A stretch of 7,521 bases of DNA from an uncultured Sutterella sp. (GTDB taxonomy: Bacteria > Pseudomonadota > Gammaproteobacteria > Burkholderiales > Burkholderiaceae_F), in the NCBI GenBank assembly GCA_934249275.1, contig CAKQKT010000090.1:1-7521 (forward strand), read 5' to 3'. Below are positions 1 through 6,317 of the stretch, piece by piece. The notes beneath the pieces were generated by a model. The model did no database searches, was not told where the DNA came from, and saw nothing but the letters and a program-made list of their open reading frames with translations. Numbering within the stretch: the stretch's first letter is position 1; each line of letters opens with the position of its first letter. Made by a program: the position numbers and the translations under genes.

Positions 1-1233
1 CTTGGACATCATGAGCTGGGAGCCTTCCGTACCGCAGGACGGGCAGGAGGACTTCGTCTTCACGTTGAAGCCGTTTTCGATCTTGCCCTTGCCGGCTTCG
101 GTGTTGACTTCTTCAGGGATGAAGTTGGAGCGCTGGTGGCAGCGTTCGCAGTTCGTCTGGAAGCCGTTGGATTCGGCGCCCACAAGGTGGCCGCCGGCGC
201 CGTGGCATTCTTCACAGGCAATGCCGCGGGAGATCGTATGCTTCTGGAGTTCCTTCGGATTGCCGAGAGCGGCGAAGAATTCCTTCTTGTCCTTAAAGTC
301 GAACTTGAAGGCGTGGCAGACTTCGCAGTAGGAGGAAGCCGGCTGGAAGAGGAATTCCTTTTCGAACTTGGAGCCGTAGGACGTCATGCCCCACTGGTGG
401 GAGCCGGAGGCGCCGAAGTCTTCCATCTTGGTCGGGAAGTCCGGAATCACCTTGGCGATTTCGGCGCAGCGCTCCTTCGTCAGCCAGGAAGCCCAGCCGC
501 GGGAGAACTGGTTGCCGCCGGCAACGAGCGTGCCCGTGCCGTCGCGAAGCAGACCGTCGCGGATGTGGTAGGCGCCGCGGACGAGCCAGCCGTCAACGTA
601 GCCGTACTTCGTGCGCGGCGTGCCGATCGTGGCGTAGATGACGTCCGGCGTGATGCCGTCCGGAAGGATCGAAGCGTCGGAGCCGTACAGCTTTTTCTTC
701 AGATCGTTGTCAACTTCCGGATGTTCGCCCGGGAAGCGGATCGTCTGAGCATGACGGGAGCGCTTCCACTTCTGGTACTGGACCGCATGGCATTCGCCGC
801 AGCGCTCCGGACCCACGAACTTGTTCGGATAGTCGAGAATGGACTTGGCGGCCAGACGATACTGGGAAGCGGACGGCTTGGCGCCGGCCATCTTCGTGTA
901 CTTCTGGGCATTGCCTTCACCGAGGAATTCGGAACCGCGCGTGGACACCTTGTAGACGCCCTTGATGCGGCCTTCGGCTGCGTACTTGAAAACGGGATGG
1001 TTTTCGAAGAGGAAGTCGAAGAGTTCCTTTTCCTGAACGATGTAGTCCTGCAGCGTCTTGACGCCCTTCGTGGCCTGGTCGCCGTCGGGGTTCGCATAGA
1101 TCGGTTGCGTGAGCGCGTTCACATTCTTGTTACCGACACCCGGGGCATCCGCAGCAACAGCCTGAGCGGCCAGAGCCATGGCGACCGAGCAAAACAGGAC
1201 GGACGCCGCTGCTTTTCTGGTAGTAGATTGCAT
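1..1233 (-). CDS. mccA: Exported multihaem cytochrome c, probable octahaem sulfite reductase MccA/SirA (C-terminus off window)
   Basis: The visible 411 residues begin with a Sec signal peptide: a basic start (MQSTTRKAA), a hydrophobic stretch and a likely cut near AVA/AD at residues 27-28. Four CXXCH haem-c sites follow, CGECH 145-149, CEVCH 303-307, CEECH 340-344 and CERCH 362-366. A fifth cysteine pair, CPSC at 397-400, is followed by Gly rather than His, 11 residues before the window ends. MccA-type enzymes have about 700 residues, seven CX2CH sites and one atypical CX15CH site. They reduce sulfite to sulfide in the periplasm with electrons from the quinone pool. The spacing of the four sites and the unpaired CPSC fit that family, but the decisive part is missing. 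Alternatives are another multihaem reductase or an electron-transfer cytochrome. The start is secure: AGGAGA lies seven bases upstream of the ATG. Partner genes (mccB/C/D, haem lyase) would lie to the left and are not visible. Multihaem cytochrome c is near certain; MccA is moderately supported. Confidence 0.88.
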   Translation of the reverse strand, partial: MQSTTRKAAASVLFCSVAMALAAQAVAADAPGVGNKNVNALTQPIYANPDGDQATKGVKTLQDYIVQEKELFDFLFENHPVFKYAAEGRIKGVYKVSTRGSEFLGEGNAQKYTKMAGAKPSASQYRLAAKSILDYPNKFVGPERCGECHAVQYQKWKRSRHAQTIRFPGEHPEVDNDLKKKLYGSDASILPDGITPDVIYATIGTPRTKYGYVDGWLVRGAYHIRDGLLRDGTGTLVAGGNQFSRGWASWLTKERCAEIAKVIPDFPTKMEDFGASGSHQWGMTSYGSKFEKEFLFQPASSYCEVCHAFKFDFKDKKEFFAALGNPKELQKHTISRGIACEECHGAGGHLVGAESNGFQTNCERCHQRSNFIPEEVNTEAGKGKIENGFNVKTKSSCPSCGTEGSQLMMSK

Positions 1234-1375
1234 AGTTTTATCTCCTAATGTCTGTCTTCTCCGCTCCCCAGCTCGGAAAAGGCATCGCCGCGCGAATAAG
1301 AGGCCTTCGTCTTCATCGTGGCGAGCAACATCGATTTTTTTGATTGTTTTCCCTTTCCGTTCTGAGAATCGGTCG

Positions 1376-1389
1376 GGGATTGTTATCCC
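1376..1389. promoter_or_regulatory. 5-4-5 inverted repeat upstream of the cytochrome gene
   Basis: GGGAT-TGTT-ATCCC is a perfect inverted repeat about 145 bases upstream of the cytochrome start codon. The 5-4-5 geometry is the same as in Crp/Fnr-family sites, but the half-sites are not a consensus I recognise. It may be an operator or a small RNA hairpin in the leader. Function is unproven. Confidence 0.25.
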
Positions 1390-1413
1390 TTCCCCGGGAA
1401 ACGAGGAGAGGCA

Positions 1414-1590
1414 ATGGGGTCAATGCGGCCCCGAAGAACCGCATCGGGGATGATGCAGCAGCCGTTTTTCAAAGGTAATTCCCAAAATCCCTCCTTTCGC
1501 GCCAAGCTTGATTTCGATCAATACCAGGGGATGAAAACCCTCACCACATTGATACACAATCTCGCATTCGGCTGCATGGCAGACAAATAG
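1414..1590 (+). CDS. Doubtful 58-residue small ORF
   Basis: This is an open frame starting [14 protein letters not shown] and ending in MADK before a TAG stop. A GAGGAG sequence lies five bases upstream of the ATG, which is the only reason to mention it. I recognise no domain, signal peptide or membrane segment. It overlaps the Fnr-type box at 1508-1521 and the inverted repeats at 1423-1449, which argues that this stretch is regulatory DNA and not coding. It most likely does not encode a protein. Confidence 0.1.
   Translation: MGSMRPRRTASGMMQQPFFKGNSQNPSFRAKLDFDQYQGMKTLTTLIHNLAFGCMADK
1423..1449. repeat. Two mutually exclusive hairpins in the probable cytochrome leader
   Basis: ATGCGG (1423-1428) can pair with CCGCAT (1439-1444). 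The overlapping CCCCG (1429-1433) can instead pair with CGGGG (1445-1449). Both pairings are perfect and cannot form together. If the cytochrome transcript starts near the Fnr-type box, they would lie in its long untranslated leader. No U-tract follows either hairpin on the minus strand, so neither is a classical terminator. Confidence 0.35.
1508..1521. promoter_or_regulatory. Perfect Fnr-type binding site
   Basis: TTGAT-TTCG-ATCAA matches the Fnr consensus TTGATN4ATCAA at all ten defined bases. Fnr is a [4Fe-4S] oxygen sensor that activates anaerobic respiration genes, usually when its site is centred near -41.5. That spacing would put a minus-strand transcription start near position 1473, giving a leader of about 240 bases before the cytochrome ATG. 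I see no convincing -10 hexamer at the expected place. The site is symmetric, so it could also serve a plus-strand transcript, but no credible gene lies in that direction. Anaerobic control of the cytochrome is the most sensible reading. Confidence 0.6.
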
Positions 1591-2214
1591 AAGACGAAGT
1601 TCACTATTTGCATCACCCTTTCGGATAGGGTGCATTGCTTCGAAAGTACTACTCCCTTTGAGGTATCCGCCACCAAAACCTTACGCCTTTTCGGATATCA
1701 GTTCCGTATTTCGGAATTGGTCATTCCACAAATCAGCACCCATACTCGGAAACACCTAGTTTTGAGCTTCAGCACACTTTTGCTCGAACCCTTCGTTCGC
1801 AAAATCCGAACGATGAAATTCGGCAATTTCACAACGCCGGCAGCTCATCATTCAATCGTTTTTGCCTATTGCATTCAAAATTCAATAGTTTCATCAACAA
1901 ATCGAAAAACGTCAATTCTTAAGAGATGAACTTGCCGTTCAGTTATACCGAACAACATGCAAAAGTCTTTTAATTGACTGCAAGAGTGCGCATTCGAGTC
2001 GCTTAAGAGACTTTTCAAAATATTAGTCATCATGCGAATTCATTTCTTGAGGTCACTCTTCTTAAGAATTGAAATGTCCCGCAACATCGGCTGAACAGAC
2101 AATCAGCTCCCCACAACCGGGATCCGCGATGAGGCGCCGGCATTCCGAAGACAGAGATTCCGGTGCTTGCCACGCGTCAAGCGTTCAGTTTTGCAAAACC
2201 ATTTTTTCCACGTG
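1591..2214. other. AT-rich intergenic region without a recognisable gene
   Basis: This stretch is visibly richer in A and T than the flanking genes. Open frames here (for example a GTG-started 99-codon frame at 1630-1929, plus strand) have no good ribosome site and no recognisable product. It contains a CACCCT/AGGGTG hairpin (1614-1632), small hairpins TTCCG/CGGAA (1702-1716) and CCGAA/TTCGG (1806-1823), five TCGGA-type hexamers between 1621 and 1810, and three CTTAAGA boxes (1918, 2002, 2061). It lies between the 3' end of the peptidase gene and the promoter region of the cytochrome. It could be long regulatory DNA, a decayed gene or acquired non-coding sequence; I cannot tell which. Confidence 0.5.
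1912..2072. repeat. 13-base inverted repeat pair with CTTAAGA boxes
   Basis: TCAATTCTTAAGA at 1912-1924 recurs exactly as its reverse complement at 2060-2072. A third related copy, CTTAAGAGA at 2002-2010, matches 1918-1926 over nine bases. The arms flank about 135 bases with no gene. An exact 13-base match is unlikely by chance in so short a region. There is no transposase, and no target-site duplication that I can see. Confidence 0.45.
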
Positions 2215-2215
2215 C

Positions 2216-2246
2216 AAAAAAAACGGAGACCCCTAAGGATCTCCGT
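2216..2246 (-). terminator. Rho-independent terminator of the M20 peptidase gene
   Basis: Read on the minus strand, ACGGAGA pairs with TCTCCGT, with two further C-G pairs inside and a short loop, followed at once by eight T residues. It sits about 60 bases past the peptidase stop codon, as expected for an intrinsic terminator. It insulates the downstream cytochrome promoter region from read-through. Confidence 0.9.
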
Positions 2247-2306
2247 ACCGATTCAGCCCGATGGCGTCCTTCAGTCCGGACGCCTGTCAAGCAAAGCTGG
2301 CTTCAA

Positions 2307-3557
2307 TCAGGCTGCGAGCGAGCCCTTTTCGCCCTTGCGGCCCACCATGGCGAGCGCAGCGAGAAGCGCGAGCTGGGGACCGAGATGCATGTCGGTCGAG
2401 TCGAAGTATTCCTTGAGGCTGTGTTCAAGGAAGGTTTCGCCGCCCGTGCCCACGCAGATGGCCGGGATGTTGAGGGACATCGGCTGGTTGGCGTCGGTGG
2501 AGCTGCACTTGACGTTGCGGGCCTCGATGCCGAGAGCGTCGAGGGCGCCGAGAGCGGCCTGGACGGCCGGGCAGTCGGCCGGGCGCATGCCGGCCGGGCG
2601 GTTGCCGATCTGGGTCTTGACGAGCTTGAGCTGATGGGCTTCGTCAGCCTTCGGCCAATGGGCGTTTTCAATGCGGACGGCTTCCTCGAAGGCGGCGAGA
2701 ACCTTGGCTTCGAGAGCTTCGAGCGTCGGGAGGTCGACGCTGCGCATGTCGACGTCGACTTCGCAGCGGGCCGCGATCGTGTTGACGGTCGTGCCGCCCT
2801 TGATCGTGCCGATCGTGTAGGTTGTCTTCGGATCTTCCGGAAGCTCGAGGTCGGCGATCAGGGCGCCGGCGCGGCACATGGCGTGAATGGCGGAGGGCAC
2901 GTGGCCGTAGTCGAGGTAGGAGTGGCCGCCTTCGCCTTCAATGGCGAGACGCCAGCGATGAGCACCCGTAGCGCCGTTCTGAACCGTGTAGACGTCGGCC
3001 ATGTCGAGAGCCATGAAGCCGTCGATCTTGCGGGAGCCGTCAAAGAGAGCCTTGGCGCCGCGAATGTCGCCGTTGCCTTCTTCGCCGACCGTGCCGACAA
3101 AGAGAATGTCGCCGTCGGTTTCGATGGAGGCCTTTTCAAGGGCGCGGAGCACCTGAAGCATGCAGCGCAGGCCGGAGGCGTTGTCGCCGATGCCCGGGCC
3201 GTAGTAGAGCTTGCCTTCCTTGCGAACCTTGAGGTTCGTGCCGGCCGGGAACACCGTGTCAAGGTGAGCGGCAATGGCGAGCACGGGGCCCGAACCCGTG
3301 CCGGGGCGGCGGCCGACAACGTTGCCGCTCGGATCGATCACGACGTCCGTCAGGCCGTATTCCTTGAGGAGACGGGCGATTTCTTCAGCGCGAACGCCTT
3401 CGGCGAACGTGGGGGATTCGATTTCGGAAATATGAATCTGCTCCTCCATGGCGCGGTCCGCCTCATCAACGCAGACCTGCAGAGCGGTCTTCACGCGGTC
3501 ATCCCCGCACAGGTCGGCAAGTCGGGCCTTCATGGCTTCGGAAAGCGTCGGTTTCAT
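2307..3557 (-). CDS. M20-family zinc metallopeptidase / amidohydrolase
   Basis: The 416-residue product has the M20 signature in order: AHLDT with metal/active-site residues His98 and Asp100, GIGDNASG with the bridging Asp125, GTVGEEG with the catalytic and metal glutamates 159-160, Asp185 in ALDMAD, and His379 in FLEHSLKEY. The dimerisation ('lid') domain, roughly residues 196-295, carries GEGGHSY. All expected di-zinc ligands are present, so it should be active. No signal peptide is seen, so it is cytoplasmic. M20 enzymes hydrolyse small peptides or N-acyl amino acids; substrate cannot be assigned (PepT-like aminopeptidase, carboxypeptidase and deacylase are all possible). The start at MKPTLSE is chosen because AAGGAG lies just upstream; a frame extension of 26 codons further upstream lacks family similarity. 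The gene appears monocistronic, with its own terminator and a 7-6-7 inverted repeat upstream. Confidence 0.93.
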   Translation of the reverse strand: MKPTLSEAMKARLADLCGDDRVKTALQVCVDEADRAMEEQIHISEIESPTFAEGVRAEEIARLLKEYGLTDVVIDPSGNVVGRRPGTGSGPVLAIAAHLDTVFPAGTNLKVRKEGKLYYGPGIGDNASGLRCMLQVLRALEKASIETDGDILFVGTVGEEGNGDIRGAKALFDGSRKIDGFMALDMADVYTVQNGATGAHRWRLAIEGEGGHSYLDYGHVPSAIHAMCRAGALIADLELPEDPKTTYTIGTIKGGTTVNTIAARCEVDVDMRSVDLPTLEALEAKVLAAFEEAVRIENAHWPKADEAHQLKLVKTQIGNRPAGMRPADCPAVQAALGALDALGIEARNVKCSSTDANQPMSLNIPAICVGTGGETFLEHSLKEYFDSTDMHLGPQLALLAALAMVGRKGEKGSLAA

Positions 3558-3622
3558 TTCTGTCTCCTTATATGTGTTTGGTCGGTCGCGTCCTGCGGGA
3601 GAGCTGTTCTCAGTCCTTCGTC

Positions 3623-3642
3623 CACAAAAACGCAATTTTGTG
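3623..3642. promoter_or_regulatory. Candidate operator upstream of the peptidase gene
   Basis: CACAAAA-ACGCAA-TTTTGTG is a perfect 7-6-7 inverted repeat lying 66-85 bases before the peptidase start codon, inside the 144-base gap between the peptidase and glycosylase genes. Position and symmetry suit a dimeric transcription factor. I do not recognise the regulator. A TAAAAT sequence overlapping its right flank on the minus strand could belong to a promoter, but no good -35 partner is visible. Confidence 0.4.
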
Positions 3643-3701
3643 ATTTTACCAACATGCCGGCCTTTTTCGCATTCGCCATTTCCCTAGTACGGGACGGGTT
3701 T

Positions 3702-4268
3702 TCACCTGTCCGCGAGCGCCGTCCGCCAGGCCGAGGCCAAGTCCGCGAGCCTCATGCGCGCATTGGCGGGGCTCGTCGACGGCAGAGCCAGAATGCGAAG
3801 GCCGGGCCGTACGGCAAGCGCCGCGCGTTCGGCATGACGCCGCCAGACGGAAGCGCTCTTCGTGCCGTTGAGAATCACGGTCGTGATCGTCGGATGTCCG
3901 GCGAGGAACTCTCCGATGTCGTTGGGCCTCAAGTTTCGAATCGCACTGTCCAGGCTTCCGTCTCTCTCGCACTCGCCGATCGTATCCCAAAGCGCCGCGC
4001 CCGCAGCGCAAAGTCCTGCAAGACGCACGTAGTAATCCGGCGAAGCAAGGCGTTCGGCCTCCTCCGGGAAAAGCGCCGCCATGAGCGGCCAGAACCGGTT
4101 GGCCGGATGCGCATAGTATTGAGCCGCCGCCAGCGATGCGGCTCCCGGCATGCTGCCGAGAATCAGAAGGCGGGGTGCCTCGCCCGCCACGGGCGCGAGG
4201 CCTCTGAGGATAACGGGCGCCGCGACGCAGTCTCCGGGACTGCCTTCATTTCTTGTCTTTCTCGTCAT
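3702..4268 (-). CDS. DNA-deoxyinosine (hypoxanthine) glycosylase, uracil-DNA glycosylase superfamily family 6
   Basis: The 188-residue protein carries LILGSMPG (residues 35-42), then the Q-YYAHPANRFW block (50-60) with Asn57, and near the C-terminus PSTSPANA (163-170). These are hallmarks of the HDG family (family 6) of the uracil-DNA glycosylase superfamily, which removes hypoxanthine produced by adenine deamination and so starts base excision repair. The middle ALWDTIGECERDGSLDSAI segment also fits the family. Relatives are usually somewhat shorter; the first 20 or so residues are a non-conserved extension. The only in-frame ATG is used, but no Shine-Dalgarno sequence precedes it; a 14-base palindrome occupies that position instead. 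It may be translated weakly. Mug-type G:U/T glycosylase is a less likely alternative. The gene is divergent from the FMN-binding gene and 144 bases from the peptidase gene downstream. Confidence 0.85.
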   Translation of the reverse strand: MTRKTRNEGSPGDCVAAPVILRGLAPVAGEAPRLLILGSMPGAASLAAAQYYAHPANRFWPLMAALFPEEAERLASPDYYVRLAGLCAAGAALWDTIGECERDGSLDSAIRNLRPNDIGEFLAGHPTITTVILNGTKSASVWRRHAERAALAVRPGLRILALPSTSPANARMRLADLASAWRTALADR

Positions 4269-4273
4269 TTGTC

Positions 4274-4287
4274 ACCAGCCTGCTGGT
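4274..4287. promoter_or_regulatory. 14-base palindrome at the glycosylase ribosome-site position
   Basis: ACCAGC-CT-GCTGGT is a perfect 6-2-6 inverted repeat ending five bases from the glycosylase ATG, where a ribosome binding site would be expected. It could be an operator, or an mRNA structure limiting translation, though a two-base loop is too tight for the full stem to close. The role is inferred from position only. Confidence 0.3.
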
Positions 4288-4386
4288 CTACTCTATTTTT
4301 TGGAGTCGTCTTGATGCATCGCAAGGTCGCAGACACACATTTGCACTTTTCAAGGAGTGCTTGCAATTTTCCGAACCACACGCTCG

Positions 4387-4414
4387 TTTACCCTGCCTTT
4401 CAATGTGCTATTAT
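4387..4414 (+). promoter_or_regulatory. Probable sigma-70 promoter of the FMN-binding protein gene
   Basis: TTTACC (4387-4392) as -35 and TATTAT (4409-4414) as -10 are separated by 16 bases. A TGC immediately before the -10 makes it an extended -10 element. Transcription would start near 4421, giving a leader of about 95 bases. Upstream, a GCACT/AGTGC hairpin (4343-4360) is a possible regulatory site. Confidence 0.5.
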
Positions 4415-4516
4415 CGCCGCGCCTGCTTCTCCTGCGCCGGCGATTTCAATCTGACGCCGCGCTCGGGAAAGACGCACACCCGCTATTCAAAACCAATACA
4501 AACAGAGGTTCACATC

Positions 4517-4849
4517 ATGATGAAGAAGCTTATCGTCGTTGCCGCTGCCGCTCTCGTTGCCGCCGGCGCCCAGGCCGCCACCTACAAGGACGGCTCCTAC
4601 ACGGGCGAAGGCAAGGGCCGCGAATCCCAGATTCAGGTTCAGGTCGACGTTGCCGGCGGCAAGATCGCTTCCGTCAAGGTTCTCAAGCACGGCGAAACCG
4701 ACATGATCATCGCCGCTCCGATCGAAACGATGATCCCGGAAATCGTCGCCAAGAACGGCGTTGAAGGCGTTGAAAGCGTCGGCGGCGCCACGATGTCCTC
4801 CGATGGCATCAAGGCCGCCGTTCAGGACGCTCTCGCCAAGGCCAAGTAA
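4517..4849 (+). CDS. Small exported FMN-binding domain protein
   Basis: The 110-residue product starts with a Sec signal peptide (MMKKLIVVAAAALVAAGAQA, cut near residue 20-21). The remaining 90 residues form one FMN_bind domain: YKDGSYTGEG near the mature N-terminus and SVGGATMSSDG at 87-97. In this family the threonine of the [S/T/G]GAT motif, here Thr92, receives FMN covalently from the flavin transferase ApbE in the periplasm. The domain is usually fused to a fumarate-reductase-like flavocytochrome or to RnfG/NqrC. As a stand-alone protein it probably serves as a periplasmic electron carrier or a subunit of a separately encoded reductase; no such partner lies beside it. The start is the first of two adjacent ATGs, with AGAGG eight bases before it. 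It has its own promoter and strong terminator, so it is transcribed alone. Confidence 0.9.
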   Translation: MMKKLIVVAAAALVAAGAQAATYKDGSYTGEGKGRESQIQVQVDVAGGKIASVKVLKHGETDMIIAAPIETMIPEIVAKNGVEGVESVGGATMSSDGIKAAVQDALAKAK

Positions 4850-4913
4850 TTTTCTTCGCCCGGCGCAAGGAATCTGAAGAAAGCTCTCTTTCTTCGAGAA
4901 ATCCTTTCGGAAA

Positions 4914-4947
4914 GGGGAGGCCCGCACACGCGGACCTCCCCTTTTTT
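4914..4947 (+). terminator. Rho-independent terminator of the FMN-binding protein gene
   Basis: GGGGAGG pairs with CCTCCCC and, after one mismatch, CCGC pairs with GCGG around an ACAC loop. Six T residues follow directly. It lies about 65 bases after the stop codon. This is a textbook intrinsic terminator. Confidence 0.95.
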
Positions 4948-5079
4948 CATGCGGAAAGCTCTCTCGCGCACCTCGAATTCCCATGACGCCTTTTTACGCG
5001 CATTCCTGACAATCCGCAGGGCGGCTAAGGCGTTTGTCGGAGTCGAAATCTCAAGAAACGCAGGAGAATGATTTTTACG

Positions 5080-5097
5080 CCGCTCGAAAAGGAGCGG
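5080..5097 (+). promoter_or_regulatory. Leader hairpin before the alcohol dehydrogenase gene
   Basis: CCGCTC (5080-5085) pairs with GAGCGG (5092-5097) around GAAAAG, ending 46 bases before the start codon. Only TTT follows, too little for a convincing terminator. It probably lies in the mRNA leader. No clear promoter is seen in the rest of the 4948-5143 gap. Confidence 0.3.
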
Positions 5098-5143
5098 TTT
5101 CAACCCGCACAACACATCTGCATATAAGGAAAAGGATTTCATC

Positions 5144-6250
5144 ATGCAGCCGAACTACTCCGTCAGTCTCCCGCACTATTCCGTCGGTCCCGAAGCCTAC
5201 AGCCTTGTGGGCGACATTATTCGACCCTACGGCACGCGCGTGGCAGTCATAGGCGGCGAAACGGCCATGAAGAAGGCCAATCCCTCGCTTCTGCCCGCCC
5301 TGGAGGCCGCAGGCCTCACCGTGACGGACGTTCACGTCTACGGCCATGACGCCACGCCCGCCAACGTCGAAGCGATCAAGGCCCGTCCCGGCGTTCAGTC
5401 CGCCGACGTCCTCCTTGCCGTGGGCGGCGGCCGCTGCTGCGACACCGTCAAGACCGCAGCCGACATGATGGGCAAGACCGTCATGACCTGTCCGACCGTC
5501 GCTTCCAACTGCGCGCCGGTCTCCGCCATTGCCGTGCTCTACCGCGAGGACGGCTCGCTTCACGGCTACCATTTCGGCAAGGCCTGCCCGGCGCACTGCT
5601 TCATCAACACGTCCGTCATCATGGACAGCCCCGAGCCCCTCTTCTGGGCTGGCTTGGGCGACGCGCTCTCCAAGCAGATCGAAGTGCTCTACTGCGTGCG
5701 CGGCAAGCACCTCTTCCACACGCCGCTTCTCGGCGCCCAGCTCGCCTGCGCCTGCCAGGAGCCGCTCCTGCAGTTCGGCAAGCAGGCCATGGAAGACTTC
5801 CGCTCGAAGACCATGTCCGACGCCTTCACCGAATGCGTGCTCGACATCATCGTCTCGACGGGCGTCGTCTCCAACCTCGTGACGCACACCGAGTACTACT
5901 ACAACTCGAGCCTCGCCCACTGCTTCTACAACGCCTCGATGTCCCTGCCCTCGGGCCACGCGCATCTGCACGGTGAAGTCGTCTCCTTCGGCAATCTAGT
6001 TCTCCTCGCCTATGACGGCCAGGACGAGCTTCTCAACCGCTTCCTCGACTTCAACATGAGCATCGGCCTCCCGATCACGCTCAAGCAGATCGACATCACT
6101 ACCGACGAACAGCTCGAAACGCTCGTCAACGCCGCCGAACACATCAAGGAATGGTCCACGGGCGCCGAAACGGCCACCCGCGAGAAGTTCATCGCCGCCA
6201 TCCGCAAGGTCGACGCCCTCGGCACGGCCCGCCTCGCCGCCGCGAAGTAA
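5144..6250 (+). CDS. Iron-containing alcohol dehydrogenase, glycerol-dehydrogenase-like
   Basis: The 368-residue cytoplasmic protein has the two-domain layout of metal-dependent group III dehydrogenases. The N-terminal nucleotide-binding half shows GGGRCCDTVK (94-103), the GGGxxxDxxK dinucleotide motif, and the typical PTVASNCAPVSAIAVLY segment (117-133). Probable metal ligands are Asp173 (GLGDALSK), His259 (LAHCFYN) and His276 (HLHGE), at nearly the same positions as in bacterial glycerol dehydrogenase. Relatives oxidise glycerol or reduce hydroxyketones and 2-oxo acids with NAD(H). The substrate here is not determinable; glycerol is not assured because the region differs from classical GldA around the active site. 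It is rich in cysteine (adjacent Cys98-Cys99 in the cofactor motif), which suits an anaerobic cytoplasm. The ATG follows an AAGGA sequence at good spacing. Terminators on both sides indicate a single-gene transcript. Confidence 0.9.
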   Translation: MQPNYSVSLPHYSVGPEAYSLVGDIIRPYGTRVAVIGGETAMKKANPSLLPALEAAGLTVTDVHVYGHDATPANVEAIKARPGVQSADVLLAVGGGRCCDTVKTAADMMGKTVMTCPTVASNCAPVSAIAVLYREDGSLHGYHFGKACPAHCFINTSVIMDSPEPLFWAGLGDALSKQIEVLYCVRGKHLFHTPLLGAQLACACQEPLLQFGKQAMEDFRSKTMSDAFTECVLDIIVSTGVVSNLVTHTEYYYNSSLAHCFYNASMSLPSGHAHLHGEVVSFGNLVLLAYDGQDELLNRFLDFNMSIGLPITLKQIDITTDEQLETLVNAAEHIKEWSTGAETATREKFIAAIRKVDALGTARLAAAK

Positions 6251-6280
6251 GCGCCTCGGCCTCAACGGTACATGATTGAA

Positions 6281-6317
6281 AAGGGACGACGTCCGGCCTC
6301 GGATGCCGTCCTTTTTT
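6281..6317 (+). terminator. Rho-independent terminator of the alcohol dehydrogenase gene
   Basis: GGACG (6284-6288) pairs with CGTCC (6307-6311). After an A-C mismatch, CGTCCG pairs with CGGATG (one G-U) around a four-base loop, and six T residues follow. It lies about 30 bases after the stop codon. It also rules out an upstream start for bioB at 6272, since that would place the hairpin inside the coding region. Confidence 0.93.

Noticed and set aside
136..1248. A 370-codon open frame on the plus strand
   Set aside because: It is the antisense shadow of the multihaem cytochrome, whose haem motifs, signal peptide and ribosome site are all on the minus strand.
1420..1635. A 71-codon minus-strand frame upstream of the cytochrome
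   Set aside because: It overlaps the Fnr-type box and leader hairpins, has no ribosome site before its ATG, and the product is unrecognisable.
1630..1929. A 99-codon GTG-started frame in the AT-rich region
   Set aside because: It has no ribosome binding site, no recognisable domain, and a start overlapping the hairpin at 1614-1632. It looks like chance.
4343..4360. GCACT/AGTGC hairpin considered as a terminator
   Set aside because: The stem has only five pairs, and the following T residues are not adjacent. It is better regarded as an unexplained small repeat upstream of the FMN-protein promoter.
2163..4454. A 763-codon open frame on the plus strand spanning the peptidase and glycosylase genes
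   Set aside because: It is antisense to two clearly recognisable genes. Its protein is low-complexity (Ala/Val/Gly/Asp/Arg), as expected from the reverse of GC-rich coding DNA, and shows no domain.
5075..5971. A 298-codon open frame on the minus strand
   Set aside because: It is antisense to the iron-containing alcohol dehydrogenase and is a low-complexity product of high GC content.
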